Source of the DNA: JAGQYH01 sp041393015
Lineage (GTDB): Bacteria > Bacteroidota > Bacteroidia > Chitinophagales > JADIYW01
NCBI GenBank assembly: GCA_041393015.1
Contig: JAWKKV010000002.1
Coordinates: forward strand, 522,575-586,574
Direction: 5' to 3'
DNA: 64,000 nucleotides
The notes beneath the pieces are model-generated. The model was not told the DNA's origin and did no database searches. It worked only from the letters and a program-made list of their open reading frames with translations. Numbering within the stretch: the first letter of the stretch is position 1; the number at the start of each line of letters is the position of its first letter. Made by a program: the position numbers and the translations under genes. This document shows positions 36,001-44,776 of the stretch, one piece after another.

Positions 36001-36055
36001 TTGCAAATACAATTGCTAGAACAGGTCTTTTTATACTTAAATCTGATAAGGTCAT
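32981..36055 (-). CDS. RND efflux transporter permease, HAE1 family
   Basis: A 1024-residue inner-membrane proton-driven exporter of the AcrB type. TM1 is AIVFAIVIVLLGVLGYTSLG. The porter domain has VDPPVVTVQTNYSGANADIIE and the N-terminal half ends in the TM cluster with GLVLATGLVVDDAIVVMENIY, whose two adjacent Asp residues are the proton relay. The second half mirrors this with LTVPLALAGAVVTLWAFG and IVTKNGILIVEFANQ. Length is typical. It lies 14 bp after the adaptor gene and overlaps the TolC gene. Substrates cannot be predicted; the MarR regulator suggests inducible drug or toxicant export. Confidence 0.94.
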   Translation of the reverse strand: MTLSDLSIKRPVLAIVFAIVIVLLGVLGYTSLGVREYPSVDPPVVTVQTNYSGANADIIESQITEPLEEQINSVEGIKILSSISTDGRSTITAEFLPEIDLNDAANDIRDKVSRATRNLPPDADPPTVNKADANAETILSITVQSDKRGLLELTQIGNDIFKERLQTIPGVSSIRIWGEKKYAMRLELDPTKMANLNITPIDIKSALAAQNIELPSGIIEGRETELTVRTIGRLSTPEEFEDLIIGTSNNTLIKLKDVGSARIGAEAERTLLRGNGVIPMVGIALQPQPGSNYIEIVDEAFRRLEIMKQDLPPDIVLDVALDRTITIRKAISEVKSTILLAFFLVLLVIFFFLRNWRTTLIPIILIPIALIGSFAVLYAAGYSINILSLLGLVLATGLVVDDAIVVMENIYAKIETGMHPMKAAFEGAREVFFAVIATSISLVCVFLPIFFMPGLTGQLFREFAMVVVGAIVISTFITLSLTPMMSSRMLKKSKKENFLERFAGNIVNKLIEKYSNSLKGFMRHRWLAFPIFLLMLGVIFWVGSMLESELAPMEDKSRLRIVSTAPEGTSFEAMDNYQYKLMQLLDTVPEKAFLLGVTSPTFRASTSVNSSFIFMPLKQPSERKKSQDQLANEINQKLRQLTFAKSFVIQEPTISGNNGGGGLPIQMVLQAPDLEKLKDILPTFMERVQTSEKFAASDVDLVFNKPEITVTINRSKSSLMGVSVSDIAETLQTFLSEERLGYYIQDGKQYYVITEAIKDKKSKPLDLNNITVRNNKNEMVTLDNLVEIDYQSRPPSLLRYNRYISATVQASPAPGFSMGEGIEEMQKIAKELLPESFKTELAGSASEYAESSKSTTTIFIFALILVYLTLAAQFESFRDPFIIMLTVPLALAGAVVTLWAFGQTLNIFSQIGMIVLIGIVTKNGILIVEFANQKRDSGMNLKEAAYEAASQRFRPILMTSLSTVLGALPIALALGDSSTSRVPMGLTIIGGLILALILTLYIIPALYTYIASKENKIVDEADFQ

Positions 36056-36069
36056 TTGCTGTTAGGTTT

Positions 36070-37110
36070 TTATTTAACTGATTGTAAGTTTACACCCATT
36101 CCTTCTTTCACTAAAAGTAATCCGGTTGTAATTAGGGTATCACCAGCAGCTATACCAGATATAACATTTACCTTTTCATCCGTTCTGTTACCAATTTTAA
36201 CTGTTTTTCTATGAGCTTTGCCATTACTGTATACGTAAACCGTTTGTTCGTTAATTTCAGGAACAATAGCTTGAGTTGGCACCATTAATGCATCATTGAG
36301 ATAATTAGTGGCAATAACAACTTCTGCAAAAGTACCGGGCATAATCATTTTACCCGATGGTTGCTTTAATAAAGCACGTACACTAATGGTTCTTGATGAT
36401 TCCTTTATCACTGGATTAATCGCATAAATTTTGGCGTCTAAAGTATCTTTTTCAATTACAACTTTAATTGTTCCGCCTAACTTTATACTTGCTTTATGTT
36501 CTTGTGGTACTTCAAAATCAACCTTAAGTTGACTTACTTCGGTTATAGTTGTGATAACATCTCCTTCTCTTAAGTAGGCTCCTTTACTAAAATTTCGCAT
36601 CCCTAACTGACCAGAAAATGGTGCTGTTACATTAGCCAAGTCAATATTTATTTCTAGCTGTTTAATACTTGATTTTAAGCTCTCCACTAATGAAAAGGCC
36701 GTTTCTATCTCTTCTTGAGTACTTCCTTCAATTTCCAACAATGCCTTTTTTCTATCAAGATCACTATTGGCAGCATCTAATTGAGCATTCAATCCTAACA
36801 ACTGAGCTTTCCAGCTTCTATCATCAATATGTACAATTGATTGACCTTTATATGTTTTTTCTCCTTCCTTAAAATGAATATCTAACACTTGACCAGAAAT
36901 TGGTGATTTTAATTCCACGTTCTCATTAGGAATAAGATTAGCTGTTATAATAATTTCATTGTTAAATGGTTCTGGAACCACTTTGTATCCTTCCACTTCT
37001 AAGGCTTTCTTAGGCGCTACTGCTTGTTGATCTTTGGCCCCTGATCCGCTGCAGCTTACTACTAAAACTGCGCTAAACACTATTAAAATATTGGTGTAAG
37101 TTTTCTTCAT
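36070..37110 (-). CDS. RND efflux periplasmic adaptor (membrane fusion protein)
   Basis: A 346-residue lipoprotein adaptor (lipobox VLVVSC, Cys20) that links the pump to the TolC channel. The first lipoyl half-motif is VELKSPISGQVLDIHFKEGE, followed by a short helical hairpin (LGLNAQLDAANSDLDRKKALL, then EEIETAFSLVESLKSSIKQLE) and the second lipoyl half-motif VTAPFSGQLGMRNFSKGAYL. The beta-barrel and membrane-proximal domains complete the chain. It starts 1 bp after marR and ends 14 bp before the pump. Confidence 0.93.
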   Translation of the reverse strand: MKKTYTNILIVFSAVLVVSCSGSGAKDQQAVAPKKALEVEGYKVVPEPFNNEIIITANLIPNENVELKSPISGQVLDIHFKEGEKTYKGQSIVHIDDRSWKAQLLGLNAQLDAANSDLDRKKALLEIEGSTQEEIETAFSLVESLKSSIKQLEINIDLANVTAPFSGQLGMRNFSKGAYLREGDVITTITEVSQLKVDFEVPQEHKASIKLGGTIKVVIEKDTLDAKIYAINPVIKESSRTISVRALLKQPSGKMIMPGTFAEVVIATNYLNDALMVPTQAIVPEINEQTVYVYSNGKAHRKTVKIGNRTDEKVNVISGIAAGDTLITTGLLLVKEGMGVNLQSVK

Positions 37111-37111
37111 A

Positions 37112-37585
37112 CTATTTTTCTGTATTTCTCTTGAATGCTTTAATTACAAATTTTGGTTCCGGTAAAGTGTTGATTGTTTTATTCAATCGCTCCATACTGT
37201 TCTTAAAATCTGATATTTCTTGTTCTGTAAAGCCTTGAAACAAAATTTCATTGGCTTGGTTGATTGCCTCTTTTATCTTAGGAAATAATTCCATCCCTTT
37301 AGGTGTAACTTCCAGCAGATGACAACGTTTATCATGCTCATCTTGTTTTCGGATCACCAGATTCCTTTTACTTAAATAATCTACTTTACGCATTGCGGCT
37401 ACTTTGTCAATTTTCAAAGCGTTTGCAAGATCATTTTGTGTTACTTTATTACTGTTCTCGCATAAATAAATCATTGGAACAAAAGCTCGTTCCAATCCAT
37501 AAGGCTTCATAATTGTTGATATAGTACTGAGATATACCTCGGAAATCCGAGCCATTTCGTAACCATATATGTTTGAAGTAGTCAA
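37112..37585 (-). CDS. MarR family transcriptional regulator of the efflux operon
   Basis: A 157-residue winged-helix regulator. The recognition region is KVTQNDLANALKIDKVAAMRKVDYLSKRNLVIRKQDEHDKRCHLLEVTPKG, with the wing containing the usual DxRxxxxxLT-like pattern as DKRCHLLEVT. N- and C-terminal helices form the dimer. As first gene of the operon, 1 bp ahead of the adaptor, it probably represses its own promoter and is released by a pump substrate. A 14-bp inverted repeat 33 bp upstream of its start is the best operator candidate. Confidence 0.9.
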   Translation of the reverse strand: MTTSNIYGYEMARISEVYLSTISTIMKPYGLERAFVPMIYLCENSNKVTQNDLANALKIDKVAAMRKVDYLSKRNLVIRKQDEHDKRCHLLEVTPKGMELFPKIKEAINQANEILFQGFTEQEISDFKNSMERLNKTINTLPEPKFVIKAFKRNTEK

Positions 37586-37617
37586 TTAATTGTTTTAAAA
37601 TAGATTTTCAAATAATG

Positions 37618-37631
37618 GTTACAAATGTAAC
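37618..37631. promoter_or_regulatory. Candidate MarR operator GTTACAAATGTAAC
   Basis: Perfect 6-bp inverted repeats GTTACA and TGTAAC are separated by two bases, 33 bp upstream of the marR start codon. The size and symmetry fit a MarR dimer site and the place fits promoter occlusion. Direct binding is not shown. Confidence 0.5.
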
Positions 37632-37846
37632 TAAATGGGAAAAATAGGATACTTAAAAACAGTTAAAATTTGTGATTAATCAACTAACATTATCTTACTG
37701 ATATTTAAAAGAGACTTTTACGTTAGTTGAATTTGTGACTTTAAAACAAAGGCTCCGTCTCAATGTTGTTATAAACTAAATAGCTTTCCATAGATACAGA
37801 ATTTAGTTTTATAATAGCGAAACAATTAACCTCTTTAAAAGGATGG

Positions 37847-37877
37847 GTAACTATTGTTCAATGGTTACTCATTTTTT
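37847..37877. terminator. Hairpin with flanking T and A tracts after the 71-residue gene
   Basis: Arms GTAACTATTG (37847-37856) and CAATGGTTAC (37859-37868) form a 10-bp stem with one G-T pair and a 2-nt loop. On the plus strand it is followed by ATTTTTT; on the minus strand by CCATCCTTTT. It lies 23 bp past the stop of the minus-strand gene at 37891 and may work in both directions. Confidence 0.45.
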
Positions 37878-37890
37878 ATCTCCTTTTAAT

Positions 37891-38106
37891 TTATCTATTT
37901 CTTGGATAAATTACTTCATGACAAACCGGATAATTCTTTTTGATATGTTCTTTAGTAATTCCTACACCAGCTAAAAACCCCAACCCTAAACATAATACTG
38001 CAATAATACCCCATGTGGCTAATTTTCGAGTTACTTTAAAAAAGAAACTAACTATTACAATTAGTAATAATACGCCTAAAATAATCTTTACTTGATTCGG
38101 ATCCAT
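37891..38106 (-). CDS. Small membrane protein (71 residues), unknown
   Basis: Two hydrophobic segments are visible: IILGVLLLIVIVSFFF (about 8-23) and WGIIAVLCLGLGFLAGVGI (about 32-50), joined by a short basic loop. The C-terminus is polar with a single Cys. I recognise no family. It stands alone, with a hairpin after it. Confidence 0.55.
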   Translation of the reverse strand: MDPNQVKIILGVLLLIVIVSFFFKVTRKLATWGIIAVLCLGLGFLAGVGITKEHIKKNYPVCHEVIYPRNR

Positions 38107-38184
38107 TACTGTTTTTATTAATTAAGATAAAACATTAGTAGCAAACTTAAACGTTGCGCCGTTGATATTATTAACACATTGAAT

Positions 38185-38219
38185 TATAAAAAAGGTCATT
38201 CCTAGTTGGAATGACCTTT
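38185..38219 (-). terminator. Strong rho-independent terminator after the TPR gene
   Basis: Perfect 12-bp arms AAAGGTCATTCC (38191-38202) and GGAATGACCTTT (38208-38219) around a 5-nt loop; on the minus strand the hairpin is followed by TTTTTATAATTC. It lies 21 bp past the stop of the TPR gene. Confidence 0.85.
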
Positions 38220-38239
38220 CTAAACTTTCCAAATTTAAC

Positions 38240-39424
38240 TTATTCTCCTTTTAACTCTTTTACTTTATCTAGCATATTCATGTTAGCATAAATTCTTTCT
38301 TTTAAATGCTCTTTTTACAGCAAGATTCTCTTTATCTAAATTATATGCTTTTTCAAGATATGGCAAAGCTTTATTGTAGTACTCATCTCTTTGAGGCTCT
38401 AATTTTACCGCTTGTTTCCAATCTGTCATGTCGTTCATTTCCTTAATCACATCATTAGCTTTCTCATTGTAATAAGCTCCCAAATTTAAGTAAGCTGCAT
38501 GATAAGTTGGATCCTTTCAATAATCTTAGTATAAGTCTCAATCCATTTTTTCTTTATCGCCTAATTTATCATAAGCCAAAGCTAAATTGAAATACAAATC
38601 CAAATTGTCGGGCTTTAATGAAATCGCTTCTAACAATTTATCAATCGCTTTATCAGATTGATTTGTTCCAATGTAATAGTTCAATTCTGAATCTACTAAA
38701 CTTTCATTTTCAGGATATTTTTTCTTCCAGCATCAATGATAGCTTTTGCTTCTTCATAATTCTCTTTACTGATGTATATTGACGATAAATTGGCATATAC
38801 ATTATCATTCGCAACGCCCATTTTAATAAGGTCTTCATAAATTTTAGCTGCCTTATCATAATCTTTGGCATTTAAAGCACACAAAGCAGCATTTTCATAG
38901 CCATCCTTTTTCATTACATCTGCATCAGCTCTATCGTTGTCAGAAATTAATGAATTCGAGTCCATAAAATCAACCATTTCTGTGCTTCTAAGAAAACCAT
39001 TCAATGCATTTTCAAATTCTCCAGCATTAAATTTTTCTACCGCTTTTTCAAAATGTCCTCTTGAAACGGTAAATAATCCGTCTTTAATATCATTTTTATA
39101 TCTACCCGGCTTTTTTTCAGCCGCCATATCCAAATCATACGCTTTTTTGTAAGCCTCATCTGCAATTTGTAAAGAATTTGGAGCCATTAATAAACCTTCC
39201 ATTTGAAGCACATATATTTGCATATAGATATCTGCTTTCACTAACCAAGCTTTAGCCATTGTTTCAACTTCTGGATCTGAGAATGCTTCAGTAATCAAAG
39301 TTTTAGCTTCTTTTAACTGAGACTCGCTCAAAGCTGACGAAGCGGCAATAACTTTTCCTTTTTGCGCTTGTGATAGTATCGTTATTGATACTAGAAGTAA
39401 TGTTAGTAATCGTTTCATAGTCAA
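38240..39424 (-). pseudogene. TPR-repeat exported protein, interrupted by several single-base indels
   Basis: The 5' part encodes a signal peptide (MKRLLTLLLVSITILSQAQ, ATG best at 39418) and TPR helices up to about residue 235, then the frame breaks. Continuing with shifts at the T runs 38718-38723 (one base too short), 38546-38551 (one too long), 38515-38517 (one too short) and near 38300 (one too long) restores a continuous TPR protein. It reads on through LDLYFNLALAYDKLGDKEK, YHAAYLNLGAYYNEKA and YNKALPYLEKAYNLDKENLA to a natural end LDKVKELKGE and a TAA at 38240. All four changes touch homopolymers, so sequencing error is as likely as true decay. It precedes the terminator at 38185. Confidence 0.75.
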
Positions 39425-39452
39425 TAGTTTATATTCAATTTTTAGTTCCTAT

Positions 39453-42038
39453 TTAATTGTCTTCATTAGTTTCATCTTCAGAGTCAGCTTCAGGCGAATC
39501 GTCGGTATCATTTTCTTGCCCTTCGGCAGTTTCTACTTCTTCAATACCTTCTGCATTTACATCATCTATTTCCTCTTCATCATCAATATCAACTTTGGCT
39601 ACTGCGGCAATTTCATCATCATCACTCAACCTAATTAATGTAACTCCTTGAGTGGCTCTTCCCATCACTCTAACAGCATCTAATCTCATTCGAATAGTTA
39701 AACCTGATTTATTGATAATCATTAACTCATTATCATCAGTAACTCCTTTTATCGAAATCAGTTTACCGGTTTTTTCAGTGACATTAATGGTTTTTACACC
39801 TTTTCCACCTCTATTGATCTTTCTGTAATCATCTAATAAAGAACGTTTGCCAAATCCTTTGGCTGAAACTACCATCAAATTAATTGTAGCTTCTTCATCT
39901 CTATTTACACAAACCATGCCAACCACTTCATCATCCTTTCCACGTAAGGTCATTCCTTTTACTCCTGAGCCTGTACGACCAATTGCTCTGACCTGTTCTT
40001 CATTAAATCTTACTGCATATCCTGCGCTAGAACCTAATATAATCTCACAGTTTCCGTCTGTTAAAGCAGCACTTAATAACTCATCGCCATCTTTAATAGT
40101 AATCGCATTGATACCGTTAACTCTTGGACGAGAATACGCTCGAACACTAGTTTTCTTCAAGATACCATTTTTGGTAGCCATTATAATATTGTGGCTATCT
40201 AAGAATTCGTCATCATTCAGATCAGAAATTTTGATAAAGGCTTTCACTTTATCTTCTTTATCTAATTGTAATAAATTCTGAATGGCTCTTCCTTTAGATT
40301 GTTTGCTGCCTTCTGGTACTTCGTATGCGCGCAACCAATGGCAACGGCCACTTTCAGTAAAGAGCAAAAGATAATTATGTGCTGAAGCCACAAACATGTG
40401 TTCAATGAAATCTTCATCTCTTGTTTTACCTCCAACAGCTCCTCTTCCACCTCTTGCTTGCGTTCTATACTCATCAATGTTAGTACGCTTCATGTAGCCT
40501 AAGTGAGAGATAGTAACTACCATGTCATCATCAGCAATAATATCTTCCATTGAAATATCATCCCCTTGATAAATGATTTCACTTCTTCTTTCGTCACCAT
40601 ACTTCTCTTTTATCTCTAAAAGTTCTTCTTTGATGATCTCCATTCTAAGTTCTAAACTCGCTAAAATTGCTTTCAATCTTTCAACAGTAGCAACTACTTC
40701 TGCATGCTCTTCTTTTAATTTATCTCTTTCCAGACCGGTCAACTTCTGTAACCTCATATCCAAAATAGCTTTCGCTTGAATTTCGGATAGTGCGAAGTTT
40801 TCCATTAAGCCATTCTTAGCATCTTCTGGATTCGCAGATGCTCTAATCAATTTGATGACTTCATCTAAATTGTCAATTGCGATGATTAAGCCTTCTAAAA
40901 TATGAAGTCTTTTCTCTGCTTGTTCTAATTCAAACTCAGTACGTCTAATAATCACTTGTTGTCTAAAATCAACAAAGTGACGGATCATGTCTTTTAAGTT
41001 CAACACTTCCGGACGACCATTGACTAAGGCAATGTTGTTTATTCCATAAGATGTTTGTAGCAAAGTATGTTTGTACAACATATTTAAAACCACATGAGCA
41101 TTGGCATCTCTCTTAAGATCGTAAACCACTCGCATCCCTTGCCGTCCAGATTCATCTCTGATATCAGAAATACCTTCAATTTTCTTCTCATTTACTAAGT
41201 CAGCTGTCTTTTTAATCATTATAGACTTATTGACTTGGTATGGAATTTCAGTTACAATGATCTGTTGTCTTCCGCTAGCATCTTCTTCAATGGTAGCTCT
41301 ACCTCTAACTTTTACTTTTCCTCTACCGGTTTCAAATCCTTGTTTTACTCCATCGTAGCCATAGATAATTCCACCTGTTGGAAAATCTGGTGCCTTGATA
41401 TAAGTAATCAACTCTTCAATTGTAATCTCGTTATTTTCGATATAAGCTAACGTACCATCGATAACTTCTGTTAAGTTATGTGGTAAGATATTGGTTGCCA
41501 TTCCCACCGCAATTCCAGATGCTCCATTGATTAAAAGGTTTGGAATTCTTGCCGGTAATACTGTTGGCTCCTTTAATGTATCATCAAAATTAAATTGAAA
41601 ATCGACTGTATCTTTATCGATATCGGCTAACATTTCCTCGGCTACTTTTCTAAATTTAGCCTCTGTATACCTCATTGCTGCAGGACTATCTCCGTCAATT
41701 GAACCAAAGTTTCCTTGTCCGTCAACTAATGGATACCTTAATGACCAATCTTGCGCCATTCTCACCATAGTATCATATACTGAACTATCTCCGTGTGGGT
41801 GATACTTACCTAAGACTTCTCCTACGATTCTTGCTGACTTTTTATAACCTCTGTTAGCATACAAGCCCAAGTCTTGCATTCCGTATAAAACTCTTCTGTG
41901 TACTGGTTTTAAACCGTCTCTTACATCAGGAAGTGCTCTTGAAACAATAACCGACATCGAATAATCGATATAAGCTGATTTCATTTCATCTTCGATATTT
42001 ATAGGAATTATCCTGGACGATGGTTTTTCTTCTGCCAT
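39453..42038 (-). CDS. gyrA: DNA gyrase subunit A
   Basis: An 861-residue topoisomerase subunit that, with GyrB, introduces negative supercoils. The N-terminus IIPINIEDEMKSAYIDYSMS, the active-site Tyr124 in AAMRYTEAKF and the quinolone-pocket helix HPHGDSSVYDTMVRMAQ are typical; Ser85 and Asp89 occupy the positions that are Ser83 and Asp87 in E. coli, so no classical resistance change is visible. The C-terminal beta-pinwheel contains a GyrA-box-like RKINRGGKGVKTI. The last 50 residues are a strongly acidic tail. A TATCTTTG -7 element lies upstream. Confidence 0.96.
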   Translation of the reverse strand: MAEEKPSSRIIPINIEDEMKSAYIDYSMSVIVSRALPDVRDGLKPVHRRVLYGMQDLGLYANRGYKKSARIVGEVLGKYHPHGDSSVYDTMVRMAQDWSLRYPLVDGQGNFGSIDGDSPAAMRYTEAKFRKVAEEMLADIDKDTVDFQFNFDDTLKEPTVLPARIPNLLINGASGIAVGMATNILPHNLTEVIDGTLAYIENNEITIEELITYIKAPDFPTGGIIYGYDGVKQGFETGRGKVKVRGRATIEEDASGRQQIIVTEIPYQVNKSIMIKKTADLVNEKKIEGISDIRDESGRQGMRVVYDLKRDANAHVVLNMLYKHTLLQTSYGINNIALVNGRPEVLNLKDMIRHFVDFRQQVIIRRTEFELEQAEKRLHILEGLIIAIDNLDEVIKLIRASANPEDAKNGLMENFALSEIQAKAILDMRLQKLTGLERDKLKEEHAEVVATVERLKAILASLELRMEIIKEELLEIKEKYGDERRSEIIYQGDDISMEDIIADDDMVVTISHLGYMKRTNIDEYRTQARGGRGAVGGKTRDEDFIEHMFVASAHNYLLLFTESGRCHWLRAYEVPEGSKQSKGRAIQNLLQLDKEDKVKAFIKISDLNDDEFLDSHNIIMATKNGILKKTSVRAYSRPRVNGINAITIKDGDELLSAALTDGNCEIILGSSAGYAVRFNEEQVRAIGRTGSGVKGMTLRGKDDEVVGMVCVNRDEEATINLMVVSAKGFGKRSLLDDYRKINRGGKGVKTINVTEKTGKLISIKGVTDDNELMIINKSGLTIRMRLDAVRVMGRATQGVTLIRLSDDDEIAAVAKVDIDDEEEIDDVNAEGIEEVETAEGQENDTDDSPEADSEDETNEDN

Positions 42039-42065
42039 AGTATTTTTACTTATTTAAATAAGGTG

Positions 42066-42073
42066 CAAAGATA
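42066..42073 (-). promoter_or_regulatory. Bacteroidota -7 promoter element TATCTTTG for gyrA
   Basis: On the minus strand TATCTTTG matches the TAnnTTTG consensus of Bacteroidota housekeeping promoters. It lies 28 bp upstream of the gyrA start codon. A -33 TTTG element is not obvious, so the call rests on the -7 motif and position. Confidence 0.45.
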
Positions 42074-42322
42074 CTAAAACAGACACTCATAACCTCCTTA
42101 GTAATCCACATTTTATGTGCTTATTAACGGTTTTAACCGGTTAAAGTGTGAGTTATTAAGAAATGAGAAATTCTGATGACTGTTAGTAAACAAAATTTGT
42201 ATGTATTGAGCCTATAATTGATAAAAAACGCGCAATCATGTAATTGAAATTACAGCTGCGGGAATCAACTAAAACATAAGTTATGATTTATACTATCTCT
42301 TTAAATACCGTAATGGAAACTT

Positions 42323-43633
42323 TTAATATCCAAAAAGAGCTTTAAAAGGAATTATTAATCTGCTCCAATCTCCACCTGTCATCATTAAGGCTTGTAGCAC
42401 ACCAGCTATTGCGCCAAGTGCTCCTCCTACTAAAATCAGTAGTAATTCATCTTCTTCAAATGCAGGTCTTAAAATACCTTCGAACTCTTCACCAGAAAGT
42501 GCTTGCAACCTTGTTCTTAACATATTTTCCATGTCGAATGACTCTTCCGTAAAAGCAAAAGATTTTTTAACCGGACCAGGCAGAGCAAATACAAACTTGT
42601 TAACGAGTTTCTTTTTAATTCTCATATATTTTTTATGTCCAACCAAAAACTGAATAATTGGTTTAGTATAACCCGCTGATTGATCGAGTGCCTTTTTAAC
42701 ATGTGATTGAACCAACTTAATTAGTTTATCTACGTTCTTTCCATAAATCATCTCATCAAAAATGTTTTGAGAGTTGATGATATGACCGGCTACAATTCTT
42801 GCATACTCAGCGGACACTTCATTTTGCCGTTTTATAAACAAGCCTAAAAATGTCCATGGTCCAAACTTTACCGGTGTTAACGGTCTAAAAATTAGTTTTA
42901 AAGCCACCCAATTGGTTGCAATTCCAACAAAGAAACCAAACAATGGAAGCGTTAAGTTTAAAGGATCTCCTAGATTTGGAAAATTATAACTTAACGTCCA
43001 AAACATAGCCATTTGAATCAATCCAAATAAAAATCCGAAATACAAACCAGAGCGTTGGATAAACTTAAATTCTTCCGCTCCTGTTTTTTGGAAAATATCT
43101 ACCATTAGTTGTTTGTCTTCCACTAATGCTTGAATTACCATTTTCTTTAAATCAAAAAGATCATAAATGTTATCACTTATGTCTTTCATCATTTCTTCAA
43201 TCAAACTTGGCAGCTCATTCGTTACTCTGGAATAAATTCTTTCTTTAACCGATTGAGGTAAAGTTTCCCAAAATGCCAAATCATCATCTTCCATGGTTTC
43301 ACTCATCACCTTCTCTGTCATGCTGATCATGTGTGGCCCCATTTCTTTTGCCATTTCATAAGGATCCAATTGCATGATAACATCTTCGATAGAAATTAAC
43401 TTAGATGTCATTAAATCCACAGAGATACTGGCCATTTTCTCCGCCTTACTTGGTATAATACCTTGCCAACCAATAGGAATTTTACCAATTCTAAAACCTA
43501 TTAACTCTAATGGATAGAAGGTCATCTTAATGGCTGCTACATTGGTAATGTATCCAATTACAGCACTTATAACAGGTATAGATAAGAAGGTCCAGTTTTC
43601 AACAAAAAAGTTTGTAAAAGCAGAAAGTAACAT
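42323..43633 (-). CDS. DUF445 family membrane protein
   Basis: A 436-residue protein with the DUF445 arrangement. A hydrophobic N-terminal segment (FLSIPVISAVIGYITNVAAIKMTFYPLE) carries the GYxTNxxAIKMxFxP motif, which is repeated later as FFVGIATNWVALKLIFRPL. A long helical, charged middle part (about 75-170) lies between the two. The C-terminus has ILVGGALGAIAGVLQALMM. The internal duplication and two or three membrane segments are normal for the family, whose function is unknown. It is divergent from the DUF4199 gene. Confidence 0.85.
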   Translation of the reverse strand: MLLSAFTNFFVENWTFLSIPVISAVIGYITNVAAIKMTFYPLELIGFRIGKIPIGWQGIIPSKAEKMASISVDLMTSKLISIEDVIMQLDPYEMAKEMGPHMISMTEKVMSETMEDDDLAFWETLPQSVKERIYSRVTNELPSLIEEMMKDISDNIYDLFDLKKMVIQALVEDKQLMVDIFQKTGAEEFKFIQRSGLYFGFLFGLIQMAMFWTLSYNFPNLGDPLNLTLPLFGFFVGIATNWVALKLIFRPLTPVKFGPWTFLGLFIKRQNEVSAEYARIVAGHIINSQNIFDEMIYGKNVDKLIKLVQSHVKKALDQSAGYTKPIIQFLVGHKKYMRIKKKLVNKFVFALPGPVKKSFAFTEESFDMENMLRTRLQALSGEEFEGILRPAFEEDELLLILVGGALGAIAGVLQALMMTGGDWSRLIIPFKALFGY

Positions 43634-43729
43634 TAGTTAGTTTATATATGGAATGAATATATTGCGAAAATATCATAAATTTCTGATCAATTCGTCAACG
43701 TAAATTATTATTTAAATTTAAGTAATGCA

Positions 43730-44272
43730 ATGGAAGACAATATTTTAGATATAAACGAAGATAATACACATCTAAAAATAATACCATACTATCTCAAGCA
43801 TGGATTAATAGCTGTTTTTCTTAGTATTATTTTTTCAATGATTATTTTCTTTTTAGGATTAGAATACGAACAACGTTTTCAGTACGTAATGCTTTTAAGT
43901 CCTATTTCCTTAATGGTGATTTGCTTACATACCTACAAAAAGGACAATGGAAACAAGTTAAAAGGCAGCAGAGGTTTTCAAATGGGTTTAATGATGTTTG
44001 TCTTTTATGGCGTTCTAATGGGATTATTTACACTCCTCTACATCAGTGTTATTAGTCCTGATTTTATAAATGGATTAAAAGCAGTTACGGTCGAAAAAAT
44101 GAAAGAAAGAGGTCTGGAAGATGAAATGATTGCAATGCAAATGAAATACGCATCCTTCTTTTTCTCACCTATTTGGCTCTTTACAATTAGTTTGCTAATG
44201 AGTACTATTTACGGTTTAGTATTTAGCGGAATTACTGCTGCCATTATGAAGACGCCTAATAAAAGCAACTAA
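43730..44272 (+). CDS. DUF4199-like membrane protein
   Basis: A 180-residue integral membrane protein with four predicted membrane segments: GLIAVFLSIIFSMIIFFLGL, VMLLSPISLMVICLHTY, MGLMMFVFYGVLMGLFTLLY and FFFSPIWLFTISLLMSTIYG followed by LVFSGITAAIMK. The pattern, including the long loop with a charged helix (MKERGLEDEMIAMQMK) before the last segment, fits DUF4199 proteins of Bacteroidota. Function unknown. The gene converges on the ferredoxin gene. Confidence 0.7.
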   Translation: MEDNILDINEDNTHLKIIPYYLKHGLIAVFLSIIFSMIIFFLGLEYEQRFQYVMLLSPISLMVICLHTYKKDNGNKLKGSRGFQMGLMMFVFYGVLMGLFTLLYISVISPDFINGLKAVTVEKMKERGLEDEMIAMQMKYASFFFSPIWLFTISLLMSTIYGLVFSGITAAIMKTPNKSN

Positions 44273-44293
44273 ACCTTTTTTCAAGGAAGCAAC

Positions 44294-44641
44294 TTATAAA
44301 TGCATTCTTGCTTTCTTGCCTAGCAATTGCTCTTCTGTTTCTACGTGATCAGGATCCGGAACACAGCAATCAACAGGACAAACAGCAGCGCATTGTGGCT
44401 CTTCATGCCAACCAACACATTCTGTACATTTATCTACTACGATATAATATAAATCATCAGAAACAGGTGTTTGTAAAGCATCGGGAGATACCGTTTTACC
44501 GTCGTGCAATTGATAGTCAGCTTTAACACCTGTACCATCTGCCATTGCCCATTCTACACCACCTTCATAAATTGCATTATTTGGACATTCCGGTTCACAA
44601 GCTCCACAGTTAATACATTCGTCAGTTATAATAATCGCCAT
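44294..44641 (-). CDS. 4Fe-4S dicluster ferredoxin
   Basis: A 115-residue electron carrier. The first cluster motif is CINCGACEPECP near the N-terminus and the second is CTECVGWHEEPQCAAVCPVDCC, with an insert between the second and third Cys as in the YfhL/Allochromatium-type dicluster ferredoxins. A 35-residue segment with GTGVKADYQLHDGKTVSPDAL lies between the two motifs. It is transcribed divergently from the acyl-CoA reductase, a neighbour arrangement I know from many Bacteroidota. Confidence 0.9.
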   Translation of the reverse strand: MAIIITDECINCGACEPECPNNAIYEGGVEWAMADGTGVKADYQLHDGKTVSPDALQTPVSDDLYYIVVDKCTECVGWHEEPQCAAVCPVDCCVPDPDHVETEEQLLGKKARMHL

Positions 44642-44712
44642 TCGTCTCTAATTTTTAGTTTATTCATTAGCTTCGCCAATATTTTATAATTGGATTAGAT
44701 AAATCATAGTAG

Positions 44713-44720
44713 CAAATATA
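44713..44720 (-). promoter_or_regulatory. -7 promoter element TATATTTG for the ferredoxin gene
   Basis: The minus strand reads TATATTTG, matching TAnnTTTG, 72 bp upstream of the ferredoxin start and within the divergent region shared with the acyl-CoA reductase gene. Confidence 0.4.
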
Positions 44721-44776
44721 ATGTCCTAAAACAGAAAAAAGTTTATTATTTACAGTTTAAAAATCTAATAACATAA

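Larger units (their letters stand above)
37586..37890. other. 305-bp intergenic region upstream of marR
   Basis: The region carries the marR operator candidate at 37618-37631 and, at the other end, the hairpin at 37847-37868. Nothing else is evident; no open frame is supportable. Confidence 0.5.
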
